Shown: positions 25,001 through 34,060, counted from the stretch's first letter. The stretch is DNA of 64,000 bases from Paramagnetospirillum kuznetsovii (GCF_003284725.1 NZ_PGTO01000002.1:186001-250000); one strand, 5' to 3'. The notes: generated by a model not told the origin, from the sequence alone. A program made the numbers and translations.

Positions 25001-25612
25001 ATGAAATCAAATCACGTCAAAAGCATAAATGCGACTTCATGGCAGCCGCACGATATTCTGCGGGTCGAAACGCTCATGATGACGCCGGATTGGTTCATCG
25101 AGAGTGTCAAGGACGGGTGGGTGAGTTCTTCGATCCATGGAGATGTCGCTGCATCATTTCATATATACCCGGAGCTATCCCGTTTTTATCAAGATAACAT
25201 TGCTGAGTTGATAAACATCGTTTGGGATAGCGGGCTTCGGCCCGCGTGCTTCAGGCCGTTCTGCTGCTGCGAATACAAGACGCCAGGATTTCCTGGATAT
25301 GAGTCGAATGTATCGGAAATTTCAGCGAGTTCCCTGGTAGACATGGACACTTACACGTCTGGTCCGATTGAGATTGAGGTGTTTGAGGATTATTGGCAGC
25401 AGGACTACATCGATAACATTAGAGAGCTTGCCAAGCATTTAGGTGCTTCATTTGATGAGGTGTTTCTCGAAAACGGATACGAGCAGCGGCGTAAATGCGA
25501 TACAACTGGCTGCCCTATATTGTTCAAGGGCGACAGATATAAGGTGGCCTTCAACAGTGAGGCTCGAAAGACCGAAGTAGAACTGATACCGGATGGAGTG
25601 ACGTGGCCTTGA
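25001..25612 (+). CDS. Hypothetical protein, 203 aa
   Basis: Starts MKSNHVKSIN. It contains aromatic/acidic stretches (DTYTSGPIEIEVFEDYWQQDY), a CCC cluster (FRPFCCCEYK) and two more cysteines near the end (KCDTTGCPILF), giving a possible metal site. AT-rich. Family not recognised. Last gene of the WYL-headed cluster. Confidence 0.6.
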   Translation: MKSNHVKSINATSWQPHDILRVETLMMTPDWFIESVKDGWVSSSIHGDVAASFHIYPELSRFYQDNIAELINIVWDSGLRPACFRPFCCCEYKTPGFPGYESNVSEISASSLVDMDTYTSGPIEIEVFEDYWQQDYIDNIRELAKHLGASFDEVFLENGYEQRRKCDTTGCPILFKGDRYKVAFNSEARKTEVELIPDGVTWP

Positions 25613-25636
25613 AAGGGCAAAAAAGGGGTCCGACTA

Positions 25637-26530
25637 TCAGCACCGAATTGAGAATCTTTCGACAGCAGTGATCCGGGCAGCATGAATGTCCACATCTCGC
25701 TGATAGATTTCTTGGAGCAGGAAATCCTTTTCCGACTGAAGCTGATCCTCGGCCACGTCGATGAACCAAGCCCGTGGTCGGCCATCGCTTCCGTCCGACC
25801 ACCGGTATCCCCGTGCCTTCAATACGTCCTTCAGGTCAAATGGCGAATTTTCTGCCCAGACCCGACACGTCGCTTCCCTGGCTTTTTCCAGCAGCTTCCC
25901 CATGGCAGGAACACCGGACTTCGGTAGTGGCCGAGCCAGGATTTCGATGGCGGCGTGGCAGTCGTCCGTCGCCCGGTGCCCATTGTGAAAAAGGCCGAAA
26001 CCGCCCAGCAGGTATCCGAGCTTGGTACCTTCGAATCCTTCACCTGTCCAATCTACCTGGGACATTGAGCAGCCCCACGGTTTGGTCGAGAAACTTGGGC
26101 AAAACTGCTCTGCAAATTTCCGGTCGAAGGCGGCATTGTGGGCGATCACGATGGCGGCAGGAGCCGCGAATGCAGATACTTCATCGGGATCGATTGATTT
26201 CCCGGCGACCATTTCATCGGTGATGCCAGTCAGCTTGGTGATTTCCGGTGGAATGGGATTCTCGGGTTGTCGCAGACCTTGGAAAGCTGTGTGAACCTCA
26301 AAAATCCGACCATCCAAACCATAAACGAACGGGACCATTGCCAACTCAATGATCTCGTCTTTGGTCGGGTCCAAACCCGTGGTTTCCACGTCGATAAAAA
26401 TGCCCAATCGGGTCTTGGAACCATCGTGCGGAGCAAGATTCTGGCGGGGGATCAATTTGCGAAGGACGCGATACTGGCCGGTGGCCTCCAACGCCACAGC
26501 CATCTTCTCGTGATCACCCATCTCCTGCAT
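25637..26530 (-). CDS. DnaQ-like 3'-5' exonuclease
   Basis: 297 residues from ATG 26530, which has GAGGAG upstream. DEDDh motifs are complete: FIDVETTGLD (Exo I), IAHNAAFDRKF (Exo II), HRATDDCHA (Exo III). Similar to the DNA polymerase III epsilon proofreading subunit but with an N-terminal extension and a C-terminal domain of about 100 residues (ARGYRWSDGSDGRPRAWFIDV), as in DnaQ-like proteins of phages and plasmids. It is downstream of the 26547-27341 gene with a 16-base gap. Confidence 0.9.
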   Translation of the reverse strand: MQEMGDHEKMAVALEATGQYRVLRKLIPRQNLAPHDGSKTRLGIFIDVETTGLDPTKDEIIELAMVPFVYGLDGRIFEVHTAFQGLRQPENPIPPEITKLTGITDEMVAGKSIDPDEVSAFAAPAAIVIAHNAAFDRKFAEQFCPSFSTKPWGCSMSQVDWTGEGFEGTKLGYLLGGFGLFHNGHRATDDCHAAIEILARPLPKSGVPAMGKLLEKAREATCRVWAENSPFDLKDVLKARGYRWSDGSDGRPRAWFIDVAEDQLQSEKDFLLQEIYQRDVDIHAARITAVERFSIRC

Positions 26531-26546
26531 TCCACGCTCCTCTTCC

Positions 26547-27341
26547 TCAGGCGACACCCAGAATCCAGCCTTCAACTTCAGCTACAGTTCGCTGTGGTGG
26601 TGAAAGGTTGGGGTGGAAGAACCCAGGAAGGGTGCCATCTCGGTCTGCTCGTGACATCCATGCCGCGATACTGAAAGCGTCATGCTGATCAGGTGTGCGA
26701 TCCTGCCTGGGGAATCCACGGCTCCAGAGGGCGGGATAGGCTTCAACAATGGCAGAACGTCCTGAAGGAATTTCCCATCCATCGAAGGGCCAGAAATGAA
26801 TTCGTCGGCCAAGCTGGTGGCGAATGAACCGGAGCCAGGGAATTCCGGAATGAGTAGATTTTGCGACGGTTCCCTGCACATCGAAGTGGAATACCGATTT
26901 GGCTCCACCGGCCCGTTCCTCAGTCAGTCGCCGCCACCGAGTATTGCCGGTGCGATCCGCACCATTCCCCACGGCACCATGCCGAACGAAATCGACATAG
27001 ACATGATCGCCGTCAGTGGGCCAATGAGCATGGAAATCATCAAGGAAGGTCGGCCAATCAGGAGGTAAACCATGCACTTCAAAATATCGAAGGGGGAAGG
27101 AGAAGCCGTGATCGATGCCAACCAAAGTCGACACCTCATCTGAGAGCAGGTCCACAAGCCAGTGGGCGATACCCTTTCGGGACCAATATTTTCGAGGGGT
27201 CGGATTCGGAATAGGCGACGGCGGTGGTGGCACCTCAATCGGATCAGCAGCCCCAGTTGTGACGTAGACCCGCAGTCCTTTGAGGTTCGCTGTTGGCGTT
27301 TCCGCCCCGGAGTAGTCGATGCCCACATAACGGCTGAACAT
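26547..27341 (-). CDS. RNase H-fold (DUF429-like) protein
   Basis: 264 residues from ATG 27341. N-terminal VGIDYSGAE and central GIDHGFSFP, then the late AIVEAYPALWSR and PDQHDAFSIAAW resemble DUF429, a predicted RNase H-like family, by pattern. The aspartates in GID-Y and QHDA are candidate catalytic residues. Probably in one transcript with the exonuclease and nrdR-side genes on the minus strand. Confidence 0.6.
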   Translation of the reverse strand: MFSRYVGIDYSGAETPTANLKGLRVYVTTGAADPIEVPPPPSPIPNPTPRKYWSRKGIAHWLVDLLSDEVSTLVGIDHGFSFPLRYFEVHGLPPDWPTFLDDFHAHWPTDGDHVYVDFVRHGAVGNGADRTGNTRWRRLTEERAGGAKSVFHFDVQGTVAKSTHSGIPWLRFIRHQLGRRIHFWPFDGWEIPSGRSAIVEAYPALWSRGFPRQDRTPDQHDAFSIAAWMSRADRDGTLPGFFHPNLSPPQRTVAEVEGWILGVA

Positions 27342-27406
27342 GATAAGCACATTCCAACGGAAGGGTATGGTAGGGCAATGCCTTGTGCTGTGATCGTCAG
27401 GGCGTA

Positions 27407-27868
27407 TCAATCCCCGCTGCTGGTTCCCATCTTCCCCAGGAAATCCCCAAAATCTTTGGCCTCACGGAAGTTCCGGTAGACCGATGCATAACGGAGGTAG
27501 GCGACCTGATCGAGTTCCATCAGCACGTCCATGACCAGTTCGCCGATGAGCTTGGACGGAACTTCATTTTCGCCAAGGCTCTCCAGGCGGCGGTAGACGC
27601 CATTGGCAATCCGTTCGATCTGGTCATCTTCGACAGGGCGTTTCCGCAGGGCGATCTGAAGCGACTTGATCACCTTGTCGCGGTCAAAGGTAGAACGGCT
27701 GCCGTCCTTCTTGACCACGACAAGATCACGGATTTGAACCCGCTCGAAGGTAGTGAACCGCGATCCACAACCTGGACAAGCTCGGCGGCGACGGATGGCC
27801 GCATTGTCGTCGGTCGGGCGTGAATCCTTCACCTGGGTATCGTCTTGACCGCAAAACGGGCATCGCAT
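27407..27868 (-). CDS. nrdR: NrdR transcriptional repressor of ribonucleotide reductase
   Basis: 153 residues, full length. Zinc ribbon C3-C6-C31-C34 ([15 protein letters not shown]) followed by the ATP-cone ([14 protein letters not shown]) and [14 protein letters not shown] 27868 has GGGAGG upstream. NrdR binds NrdR boxes ahead of nrd genes in response to dATP/ATP. It is normally a single chromosomal gene; this is a complete copy inside the integrated element and no nrd gene is nearby. Confidence 0.95.
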   Translation of the reverse strand: MRCPFCGQDDTQVKDSRPTDDNAAIRRRRACPGCGSRFTTFERVQIRDLVVVKKDGSRSTFDRDKVIKSLQIALRKRPVEDDQIERIANGVYRRLESLGENEVPSKLIGELVMDVLMELDQVAYLRYASVYRNFREAKDFGDFLGKMGTSSGD

Positions 27869-28059
27869 TGGTTCGCCTCCCACCACCGATGATCGGGACA
27901 ATCATTCAGGAAATAGCAACTGCCAGCAAGGACGGAGGCATCGGCAGTCGAGAGGATCGGCATTAGAGTTTGCGACGAGTTAAGACAATCTGGCGGAGCT
28001 TGACGGTACAAGCACCTCGTGCAATTCATGAAGCCATACTTTTCGTAGGGGGGAGCAAC

Positions 28060-28338
28060 ATGAACAAGTCCGAATTGATCAATGCCGTCGCCGATGCGGC
28101 CAACATGACCAAGGCCGACGCGGGCAATGCCATTGATGCTGTTTTCGCAGCCATCACCGCCGCCATGAAGTCAGGTGATGATGTGCGTCTGGTCGGCTTC
28201 GGCTCATTTTCTGTTGCATCACGCCCTCATCGCACTGGCCGAAATCCACGTACTGGGGAAACCCTCGTCATTCCCGCAAGTAAGTCGCCGAAATTCACTG
28301 CCGGTAAGAGGCTGAAGGACACCATCAATGGCCGATGA
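28060..28338 (+). CDS. HU-family nucleoid protein
   Basis: 92 residues, canonical HU/IHF: MNKSELINAVADAANMTKADA, GDDVRLVGFGSFSV, RNPRTGE with the DNA-intercalating arm, and FTAGKRLKD. Preceded by GGGGGGAG. A possible promoter begins with TTGACG at 28000. The 3' end overlaps the MucR gene by 11 bases. It may assist recombination at the att site or coat element DNA. Confidence 0.95.
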   Translation: MNKSELINAVADAANMTKADAGNAIDAVFAAITAAMKSGDDVRLVGFGSFSVASRPHRTGRNPRTGETLVIPASKSPKFTAGKRLKDTINGR

Positions 28339-28741
28339 CATCAAGGCTCTGACCACCAAGATCGTGGTCGCCTACTTGGGTGGCAACGCCTTGGCTGCCA
28401 CTGAAATCCCGAACCTGATCAAGTCCGTTTATTCGACCTTGGTTGGCACGGACGCCCCGGTCACAGCACCGGCTGAACAGCAGCAACCTGCCGTTTCGGT
28501 AAAGAAGTCTGTGACCCCCGGCCATATCGTCTGTCTGGAATGCGGCGACCACCAGAAGATGCTGAAGCGGCATCTCCTGACCGGCCACGGACTGACCGCC
28601 GACGAGTACCGGACCAAGTGGTCGTTACCCAGGGATTACCCCTTGGTTGCACCGGAATATGCTGCACGCCGATCCGAACTCGCCAAGGCAGCGGGGCTTG
28701 GCTTCACGCGGAAGAATCGTCGGCCCAAATCAGCCACCTGA
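28328..28741 (+). CDS. Ros/MucR family transcriptional regulator
   Basis: 137 residues with the Ros zinc finger C-x2-C-x9-H-x4-H (CLECGDHQKMLKRHLLTGHG) and the following DEYRTKWSLPRDYPLVAPEYA, AARRSELAKAAGLG signature. Ros/MucR proteins are H-NS-like repressors of AT-rich or transferred genes in Alphaproteobacteria. Co-transcribed with HU. It could silence the AT-rich cargo of the element. Confidence 0.93.
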   Translation: MADDIKALTTKIVVAYLGGNALAATEIPNLIKSVYSTLVGTDAPVTAPAEQQQPAVSVKKSVTPGHIVCLECGDHQKMLKRHLLTGHGLTADEYRTKWSLPRDYPLVAPEYAARRSELAKAAGLGFTRKNRRPKSAT

Positions 28742-28762
28742 TGATCAGGGGAAGGGATCACC

Positions 28763-29269
28763 ATGCCGCCACGTAAGAGTTCCAAGCCCACAGCCACCCC
28801 CAAGCCTGCCAAGGTCGCCAAGAAGGCTGGCCGGTCTACCAGAGGTCGCTTGGATGACGGCAGTGCCAACCCCATTGATGTCCATGTTGGTGCCCGCATC
28901 CGGCTTCGTCGAACCCTACTCGGGATGAGTCAGGAGAAACTGGGTGAGTGCCTGGGGCTGACCTTCCAGCAGGTCCAGAAATACGAACGGGGGGCCAATC
29001 GGGTGGGAGCATCCAGACTGTTCGATCTATCCCGTGTTCTGGATGTCCGTGTCGGCTATTTTTTCGAGGAAGTTTCGGCATCAGCCCGATCGGCATCTCC
29101 TGTTGAGGTGATCCGTGGCAACGTCACCAAGGCAGTCGATGTCCCCGACGATGATCCGATGACGAAACGGGAAACTCTCGAATTGGTCCGAGCCTATTTC
29201 AGCATCAGTGACCCCAAGGTCCGGGATCAGGTTCTCGCACTGGCAAAATCACTGGCAGCCCCCAAATAG
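28763..29269 (+). CDS. XRE-family HTH regulator
   Basis: 168 residues; a lysine/proline-rich start (about 1-35), then [38 protein letters not shown], the strongly conserved alphaproteobacterial XRE type, then a C-terminal helical part. Likely an element regulator or repressor. Follows MucR with a 21-base gap and a GAAGGGA ribosome site. Confidence 0.9.
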   Translation: MPPRKSSKPTATPKPAKVAKKAGRSTRGRLDDGSANPIDVHVGARIRLRRTLLGMSQEKLGECLGLTFQQVQKYERGANRVGASRLFDLSRVLDVRVGYFFEEVSASARSASPVEVIRGNVTKAVDVPDDDPMTKRETLELVRAYFSISDPKVRDQVLALAKSLAAPK

Positions 29270-29300
29270 TGGGAAATTAAGCGGTATGCGATGAGGAACC

Positions 29301-29528
29301 ATGGACGAAGCTGACGTTGCGAATGACCGGGCAGAGCAATTCATTGCGGAAGCTTTGAAGGCCGCTCGATTGAAGAAAAATGAAGCACCTTCGACCGGCG
29401 TTTGCCGATCCTGCGAGGAATTAATTGAAGCTGAACGCCTTCGGATCAACCCTACCGCCCGCCTATGTGCCGAATGTGCAGCGGAAGATGAAGCTTCCAG
29501 GAAGCGTGCCCACCGCGTCGGCGGGTAG
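29301..29528 (+). CDS. TraR/DksA-family zinc finger protein
   Basis: 75 residues. The C4 zinc finger is CRSC near residue 35 and CAEC near 57, with INPTARLCAEC typical of TraR/DksA. Short TraR proteins bind the RNA polymerase secondary channel and mimic ppGpp/DksA control of transcription. Fourth host-type regulator in a row. Confidence 0.9.
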   Translation: MDEADVANDRAEQFIAEALKAARLKKNEAPSTGVCRSCEELIEAERLRINPTARLCAECAAEDEASRKRAHRVGG

Positions 29529-29566
29529 TGTTCGCCGATGACGGTCGAAGCTGCTCTGGGCATTTC

Positions 29567-29764
29567 CTAAAGCTTCAGGACTATCTCGTCTGCAATCGCC
29601 CTGATCGACCGGCCTTCCTTTTCGATCAGGCCAGCGGCGGCCAGGGCGTCCACATCTTCACAGACATTTTTATAATCTCGACCGAGTTGCCGGGCGAGTT
29701 CAGCAACTGATGTCGTGGGGTGCTCCCGAAGGAAGCGAACCATTTCCAATCGCTTCATCGCCAT
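29567..29764 (-). CDS. Small winged-helix DNA-binding protein, possible excisionase
   Basis: 65 residues with a winged HTH (VRFLREHPTTSVAELARQLGRDYKNVCEDVDALAAAGLIE). It starts 19 bases after the integrase stop on the same strand, so is likely in its operon. Small DNA-binding proteins next to tyrosine integrases are often directionality factors; that role is inferred. Confidence 0.65.
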   Translation of the reverse strand: MAMKRLEMVRFLREHPTTSVAELARQLGRDYKNVCEDVDALAAAGLIEKEGRSIRAIADEIVLKL

Positions 29765-29783
29765 CAAGATGCCGGTGATGCAT

Positions 29784-30971
29784 CTAATCGCCCATCATTG
29801 CAGATGCCAATCCCTCGGCAATGTCGTGATTCGCCTTGAGCTTGGTTTTCCGGGCAATCTTGTTGTAGTGGATTCTGGTGACCTCCGGGCTTGAGTGCCC
29901 AACTGCCTTCGAGACCGTCTCAAGGCTGATCTTCAGGTCATCAATTGCGAACGTAATCCACGAACGGCGAAGATCGTGGATGTTCACATGTGGCAAGCCA
30001 GCTTCCTTTCGGACATCACACCATACTTCGTCAACAGAGGTGATGTGCAATTCCGGTGCCGTGGAGCGAGCAAAAAGCCACTTTGAATTTTTCGGGATTC
30101 TGCCAAGGAGTTCCTGAACGGGTTCCGTGATCACGATTTGCTTGATCTTCGGTTTACGACGCCGTGAATTCCCCTTGTCGGTCACATGAATATATCCATC
30201 CTTTACGGCATCCCACTGCATTGACAGCACTTCCATTTTTCGGGCTGCTGTAAATATAATCATTTCGATTGCCATATACATTGATGGGTTGTTCTGAGGG
30301 TTTGCGTCGCGATGAGCAACAAGGGCTTTGTATAGCTCCCGATATTCGTTTTCATCGATCACAACATCTCTTGATCTCTTCTCGTTCATCTCCACCTTAA
30401 ATGTTGGATTGCTGTTCATCGGCAGAATTTTTGGGATGCACCAGTTCCAGGCTGATCGAAGATAGCCAACGGCATTGTTGCCGTTCCCTTCTCCCGATGT
30501 CTCCGTCACATGATCGAGTAATTTCTGGCAGTCATCTTGGGTGACATCTTTCCATGGCTTAGTTCCCATAAATGGCCGCACATAATTTTTATACATTGCT
30601 CTGTAAGAACGCTGCGTGTTTGCTCCTTTTTTCTCAATGTGATTCGCCATATATAAGTCGAGTATATCATTTATGGTGATGCACTTTCTGTCATCCTGCT
30701 TGTCCTTGGCGGGATCACCGCCCAGAGTTACCTTCGCCAACACTTCTTTCGCTCTGGTTCGAGCTTGCTCAATGGTCAGCACTCGCACATCTGAAAGTGT
30801 CATGCGTCGATCTACGCCATACGAGTTGCGGTATTGAACGACATAGCACCTGTGCCCCTTGGGGGTGACCTTGACGCCAAACCCCGGCAGAGTTTCATCC
30901 CAGTAGATTCTGTCTGTGCATTGCGGCACGAGGGTGCGAAGGGCGGTTGTGGTCAAGCGGATTTTGGGCAC
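29784..30971 (-). CDS. int: Tyrosine integrase of the element
   Basis: 395 residues with the DUF4102-type N-terminal arm-binding domain (DETLPGFGVKVTPKGHRCYVVQYR), core-binding domain, and catalytic domain with Arg (TAARKMEVL), HDLRRS and VGHSSPEVTRIHYNK (His and Tyr nucleophile). It is a P4-like integrase. The gene faces away from the dprA junction, about 210 bases from it, and by the usual layout marks the att end of the element. Confidence 0.95.
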   Translation of the reverse strand: MPKIRLTTTALRTLVPQCTDRIYWDETLPGFGVKVTPKGHRCYVVQYRNSYGVDRRMTLSDVRVLTIEQARTRAKEVLAKVTLGGDPAKDKQDDRKCITINDILDLYMANHIEKKGANTQRSYRAMYKNYVRPFMGTKPWKDVTQDDCQKLLDHVTETSGEGNGNNAVGYLRSAWNWCIPKILPMNSNPTFKVEMNEKRSRDVVIDENEYRELYKALVAHRDANPQNNPSMYMAIEMIIFTAARKMEVLSMQWDAVKDGYIHVTDKGNSRRRKPKIKQIVITEPVQELLGRIPKNSKWLFARSTAPELHITSVDEVWCDVRKEAGLPHVNIHDLRRSWITFAIDDLKISLETVSKAVGHSSPEVTRIHYNKIARKTKLKANHDIAEGLASAMMGD

Positions 30972-31180
30972 GGTGCTTTCCTTCGTCGTGATAGGCTTTT
31001 TCTAAACCGGGTCGAAATGGCGGATTTCCGCCTTTCTTATTCGTATGTCGGCGGCCTTCTGGGGAAAGCAACCGGTAAGCAGCGAAGTACGGTCGTGTAC
31101 GTTATGTTGATGTTGTGTTCTGTATGCATTCTCAGTTTAGCCCCCTGTTAGGGCATTGAAATCGCGAAAAAAACAATAAA
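30972..31180. other. Element right end: integrase promoter and attachment region
   Basis: No gene. It contains a short hairpin (GGCGGA / TCCGCC, 31019-31024 and 31027-31032) followed by a T-rich stretch. The in-frame stop at 31177-31179 marks the left limit of the dprA reading frame, so the crossover is between about 31180 and 31205. The second att copy is outside the window, so the core cannot be defined. Confidence 0.6.
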
Positions 31181-31326
31181 ATCAACGATGTGCGATTGGG
31201 GTTGACGAAATCATCCGCCAATGCCAATTGTCACCCTCCGTGGTGTCCTGGGTGCTGCTGGAACTGGAACTGGCAGGCCGTCTGGACCGCCACCCCGGCA
31301 ATAGGGTTTCGCTGCTGGTCGGCTGA
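31180..31326 (+). pseudogene. dprA: 3' fragment of dprA left by element insertion
   Basis: A plus-strand reading frame without a start ends at TGA 31324-31326. It translates to the DprA C-terminal winged helix: [20 protein letters not shown], then [21 protein letters not shown]. The reading frame before 31180 hits a stop. The order dprA-topA is a conserved alphaproteobacterial arrangement. DprA loads RecA on incoming single-stranded DNA during transformation, so this copy is interrupted here. The 5' part would be at the other end of the element. Confidence 0.85.
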
Positions 31327-31360
31327 GCCCGGTTGTTTTTGCGAGTGTGATCGGAACCCC

Positions 31361-34060
31361 ATGAAGGTCGTCGTCGTCGAGTCTCCGGCCAAGGCCAAGA
31401 CCATCAATAAATATCTGGGCAGCGATTTTCATGTGCTGGCCTCGTTCGGCCATATCCGTGATCTGCCGCCCAAGGACGGCTCGGTGCGTCCCGACGAGGA
31501 CTTCGCCATGGACTGGGAGACCGACCCCAAGTCCGAAAAGCACGTCAAGGAAATCGCCGCCGCCGTCAAGGGGGCCGAGAAGCTGTTCCTCGCCACCGAT
31601 CCGGATCGCGAGGGCGAGGCCATCTCGTGGCACGTCAAGAAGGTGCTGGAGGACCGCAAGGCGCTGAAGGGCGTCGAGGTCAAGCGGGTGGTGTTCAACG
31701 AGATCACCAAGACCGCCGTGCTTGACGCCATGAAGAAGCCGCGCGACATCGACCAGGAACTGGTGGACGCCTATCTGGCGCGGCGCGCCCTGGACTATCT
31801 GGTGGGCTTCACCCTGTCGCCGGTGCTGTGGCGCAAGCTGCCGGGCTCGCGCTCGGCGGGCCGGGTTCAATCGGTGGCGCTGCGGTTGATCTGCCAGCGC
31901 GAATCCGAGATCGAAAGCTTCAAGTCCCAGGAATACTGGACCATCGCCGCCGATTTCCAGACTCCCAAGGGCGCCGTGCTGTCGGCGGCCTTAACCCATC
32001 TGGACGGCAAGAAGCTCGACAAGTTCGATCTGCCCACCGAGGCCGCCGCCCGCGCCGCCGAGAAGGCCGCCGCCGGTGCCAGCTACACGGTCGGCTCGGT
32101 GGAGCGCAAGCGGACCAAGCGCAATCCGTATCCGCCCTTCACCACCTCGACCCTGCAGCAGGAAGCCAGCCGCAAGCTGTATTTCGGGGCGCAGCGGACC
32201 ATGCAACTGGCCCAGCGCCTGTATGAAGGCGTCGATATCGGCGGCGAGACGGTGGGTCTGATCACCTATATGCGAACCGATGGTGTCCAGATGGCCGCCG
32301 AGGCCATCGCCGGAGCCCGCGAGGTGATCGGCCAGGAATTCGGCCCGCGCTACGTGCCCGACGCGCCGCGCCTCTACAAGACCAAGGCCAAGAACGCCCA
32401 GGAGGCCCACGAGGCCATCCGCCCCACCGATCTGGCCCGCAAGCCCGAGGACGTGGCCAGGTATCTCGACAAGGATCAACTGCGCCTCTACGAACTGGTG
32501 TGGAAGCGCACCATCGCCAGCCAGATGGCCTCGGCCGAGCTGGATCAGGTGGCGGTCGACATTGCCAGCAATGACCACAAGATCACCTTCCGCGCCACCG
32601 GCTCGGTGGTGGTGTTCGACGGCTTCATGAAGGTCTACCAGGAAGACCGCGACGATTCCGACGAGGACGAGGCCGAAAAGCTGCTGCCCGACGTGGCGGA
32701 AAAAGACGCCATGGCCCGCAAGTCCATCAAGGCCGACCAGCATTTCACCCAGCCGCCGCCGCGCTTCTCGGAAGCCAGTCTGGTCAAGCGCATGGAAGAG
32801 CTGGGGATAGGACGTCCGTCGACCTATGCCTCGATCCTGACCGTGTTGCAGGATCGTAATTACGTGAAGCTGGATGCGCGGCGTTTCATCCCGGAAGACC
32901 GCGGCCGACTGGTCACCGCCTTCCTGGAAAGCTTCTTCGGCCGCTATGTGGAATACAATTTCACCGCCGAGCTGGAAAACCAGCTGGACGACATTTCCGG
33001 CGGTCGCATCCAGTGGAAGAGGGTGCTCGATCAGTTCTGGAAGGCGTTTTCCGGCTCGGTGGACGAGACGAAGGATCTCCGCGTCACCCAAGTGCTGGAC
33101 GCATTGGACGAGTTGCTGGGGCCGCACTTCTTCCCCGACAACGGCTCGGGCCATGATCCGCGCAGTTGCCCCACCTGCACCGCCGGGCGGCTGTCCCTGA
33201 AGCTGGGCAAATTCGGCGCCTTCATCGGCTGCTCGGCCTATCCCGAATGCCGCTTCACCCGGCCGCTGACCACCGCCGAGAACGCCGGTGACGAGGATGT
33301 GCGCGAAGGCCCCAAGGAGCTGGGCACCGACCCGGTTTCCACCCTGCCGGTGACCCTGCGCAAGGGGCCTTACGGCTACTATGTCCAGTTGGGCGACGAG
33401 AGCACCCTGAAGGCGCCCGAACCCGCGCCCGAGCCCGCCCCCCCGGCCAAGGGCAAGAAAGCGGCCAAGCCCAAGGTGGCCAAGGCGCCCAAGCCCAAGC
33501 GGGTCTCGCTTTTTCGCGGCCTGGAACCGGCCGACGTCACCCTCAGCGTGGCTTGCCAGTTGCTGGCCCTGCCGCGCGAGGTGGGACCGCACCCCGAGAC
33601 CAAGCTGATCATCAAGGCCGGCGTCGGCAAGTTCGGTCCCTATCTGATGTATGACGGCGGCTACAAGTCGCTGGCCAAGGGCGACGACGTGCTGACCATC
33701 GGCATGAACCGGGCGGTGGAACTGCTGGCCCAGGCCAAGGGCCGCTCGGTCGCCGCGCCGCTCAAGACCCTGGGCGAGGTGGACGGCAAGCCGGTCACCC
33801 TGCATGAAGGCAAATACGGACCCTACGTGTCGCGCGACGGCGTCCACGCCACCCTGCCCAAGGGCGCGGTGCTGGACGCGGTGACGCTGGACGCCGCCAT
33901 GGAGCTGATCAAGGCCCGCGCCGCCACCAAGGGAACCGGCAAGAAGGCGCCTGCCAAGAAGCCTGCCGCCAAGAAGCCTGCCGCCAAGAAGCCCGCCGCC
34001 AAGAAGGCGCCTGCAAAGAAAGCCCCGGCCAAGCCCAAGGCCAAGAAGGCGGCGGAATAG
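31361..34060 (+). CDS. topA: DNA topoisomerase I
   Basis: 899 residues. Toprim at the N-terminus (MKVVVVESPAKAKTINKYL; DPDREGEA near residue 85), CAP-like domain with the catalytic tyrosine in ITYMRTDGV near residue 304, a C-terminal zinc-finger (CPTC ... GCSAYPEC), and further C-terminal repeats. The end is a Lys/Ala/Pro-rich tail. It relaxes negative supercoils. It follows the dprA fragment by 34 bases; the element separates it from its usual upstream neighbour. Confidence 0.97.
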   Translation: MKVVVVESPAKAKTINKYLGSDFHVLASFGHIRDLPPKDGSVRPDEDFAMDWETDPKSEKHVKEIAAAVKGAEKLFLATDPDREGEAISWHVKKVLEDRKALKGVEVKRVVFNEITKTAVLDAMKKPRDIDQELVDAYLARRALDYLVGFTLSPVLWRKLPGSRSAGRVQSVALRLICQRESEIESFKSQEYWTIAADFQTPKGAVLSAALTHLDGKKLDKFDLPTEAAARAAEKAAAGASYTVGSVERKRTKRNPYPPFTTSTLQQEASRKLYFGAQRTMQLAQRLYEGVDIGGETVGLITYMRTDGVQMAAEAIAGAREVIGQEFGPRYVPDAPRLYKTKAKNAQEAHEAIRPTDLARKPEDVARYLDKDQLRLYELVWKRTIASQMASAELDQVAVDIASNDHKITFRATGSVVVFDGFMKVYQEDRDDSDEDEAEKLLPDVAEKDAMARKSIKADQHFTQPPPRFSEASLVKRMEELGIGRPSTYASILTVLQDRNYVKLDARRFIPEDRGRLVTAFLESFFGRYVEYNFTAELENQLDDISGGRIQWKRVLDQFWKAFSGSVDETKDLRVTQVLDALDELLGPHFFPDNGSGHDPRSCPTCTAGRLSLKLGKFGAFIGCSAYPECRFTRPLTTAENAGDEDVREGPKELGTDPVSTLPVTLRKGPYGYYVQLGDESTLKAPEPAPEPAPPAKGKKAAKPKVAKAPKPKRVSLFRGLEPADVTLSVACQLLALPREVGPHPETKLIIKAGVGKFGPYLMYDGGYKSLAKGDDVLTIGMNRAVELLAQAKGRSVAAPLKTLGEVDGKPVTLHEGKYGPYVSRDGVHATLPKGAVLDAVTLDAAMELIKARAATKGTGKKAPAKKPAAKKPAAKKPAAKKAPAKKAPAKPKAKKAAE
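33941..34054 (+). repeat. Lysine-alanine-proline repeats in the topA C-terminus
   Basis: Short in-frame tandem repeats of about 15 bases encode KKPAA and KKAPA units. The tail is histone-like and probably improves DNA binding. Such repeats can vary in number by slippage. Confidence 0.85.

Larger units (their letters stand above)
1..31190. mobile_element. Integrated accessory element (right part), inserted in dprA
   Basis: The segment runs from the left edge of the window to a junction near 31180-31200. Evidence: a tyrosine integrase at its right end, a chromosomal dprA 3' fragment just beyond it, and cargo typical of mobile DNA (type III restriction, PLD nuclease, DNA methyltransferases, serine recombinase, umuDC, DUF5131, WYL regulator). 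Base composition is lower in G+C and patchier than in the topA side. The left end and second att copy are outside the window. No virion, mating-pair or partition genes are seen, so phage versus ICE versus integrated plasmid cannot be decided here. Confidence 0.85.

Noticed and set aside
1-31190. Complete prophage
   Set aside because: No terminase, portal, capsid, tail or lysis genes are visible in this window.
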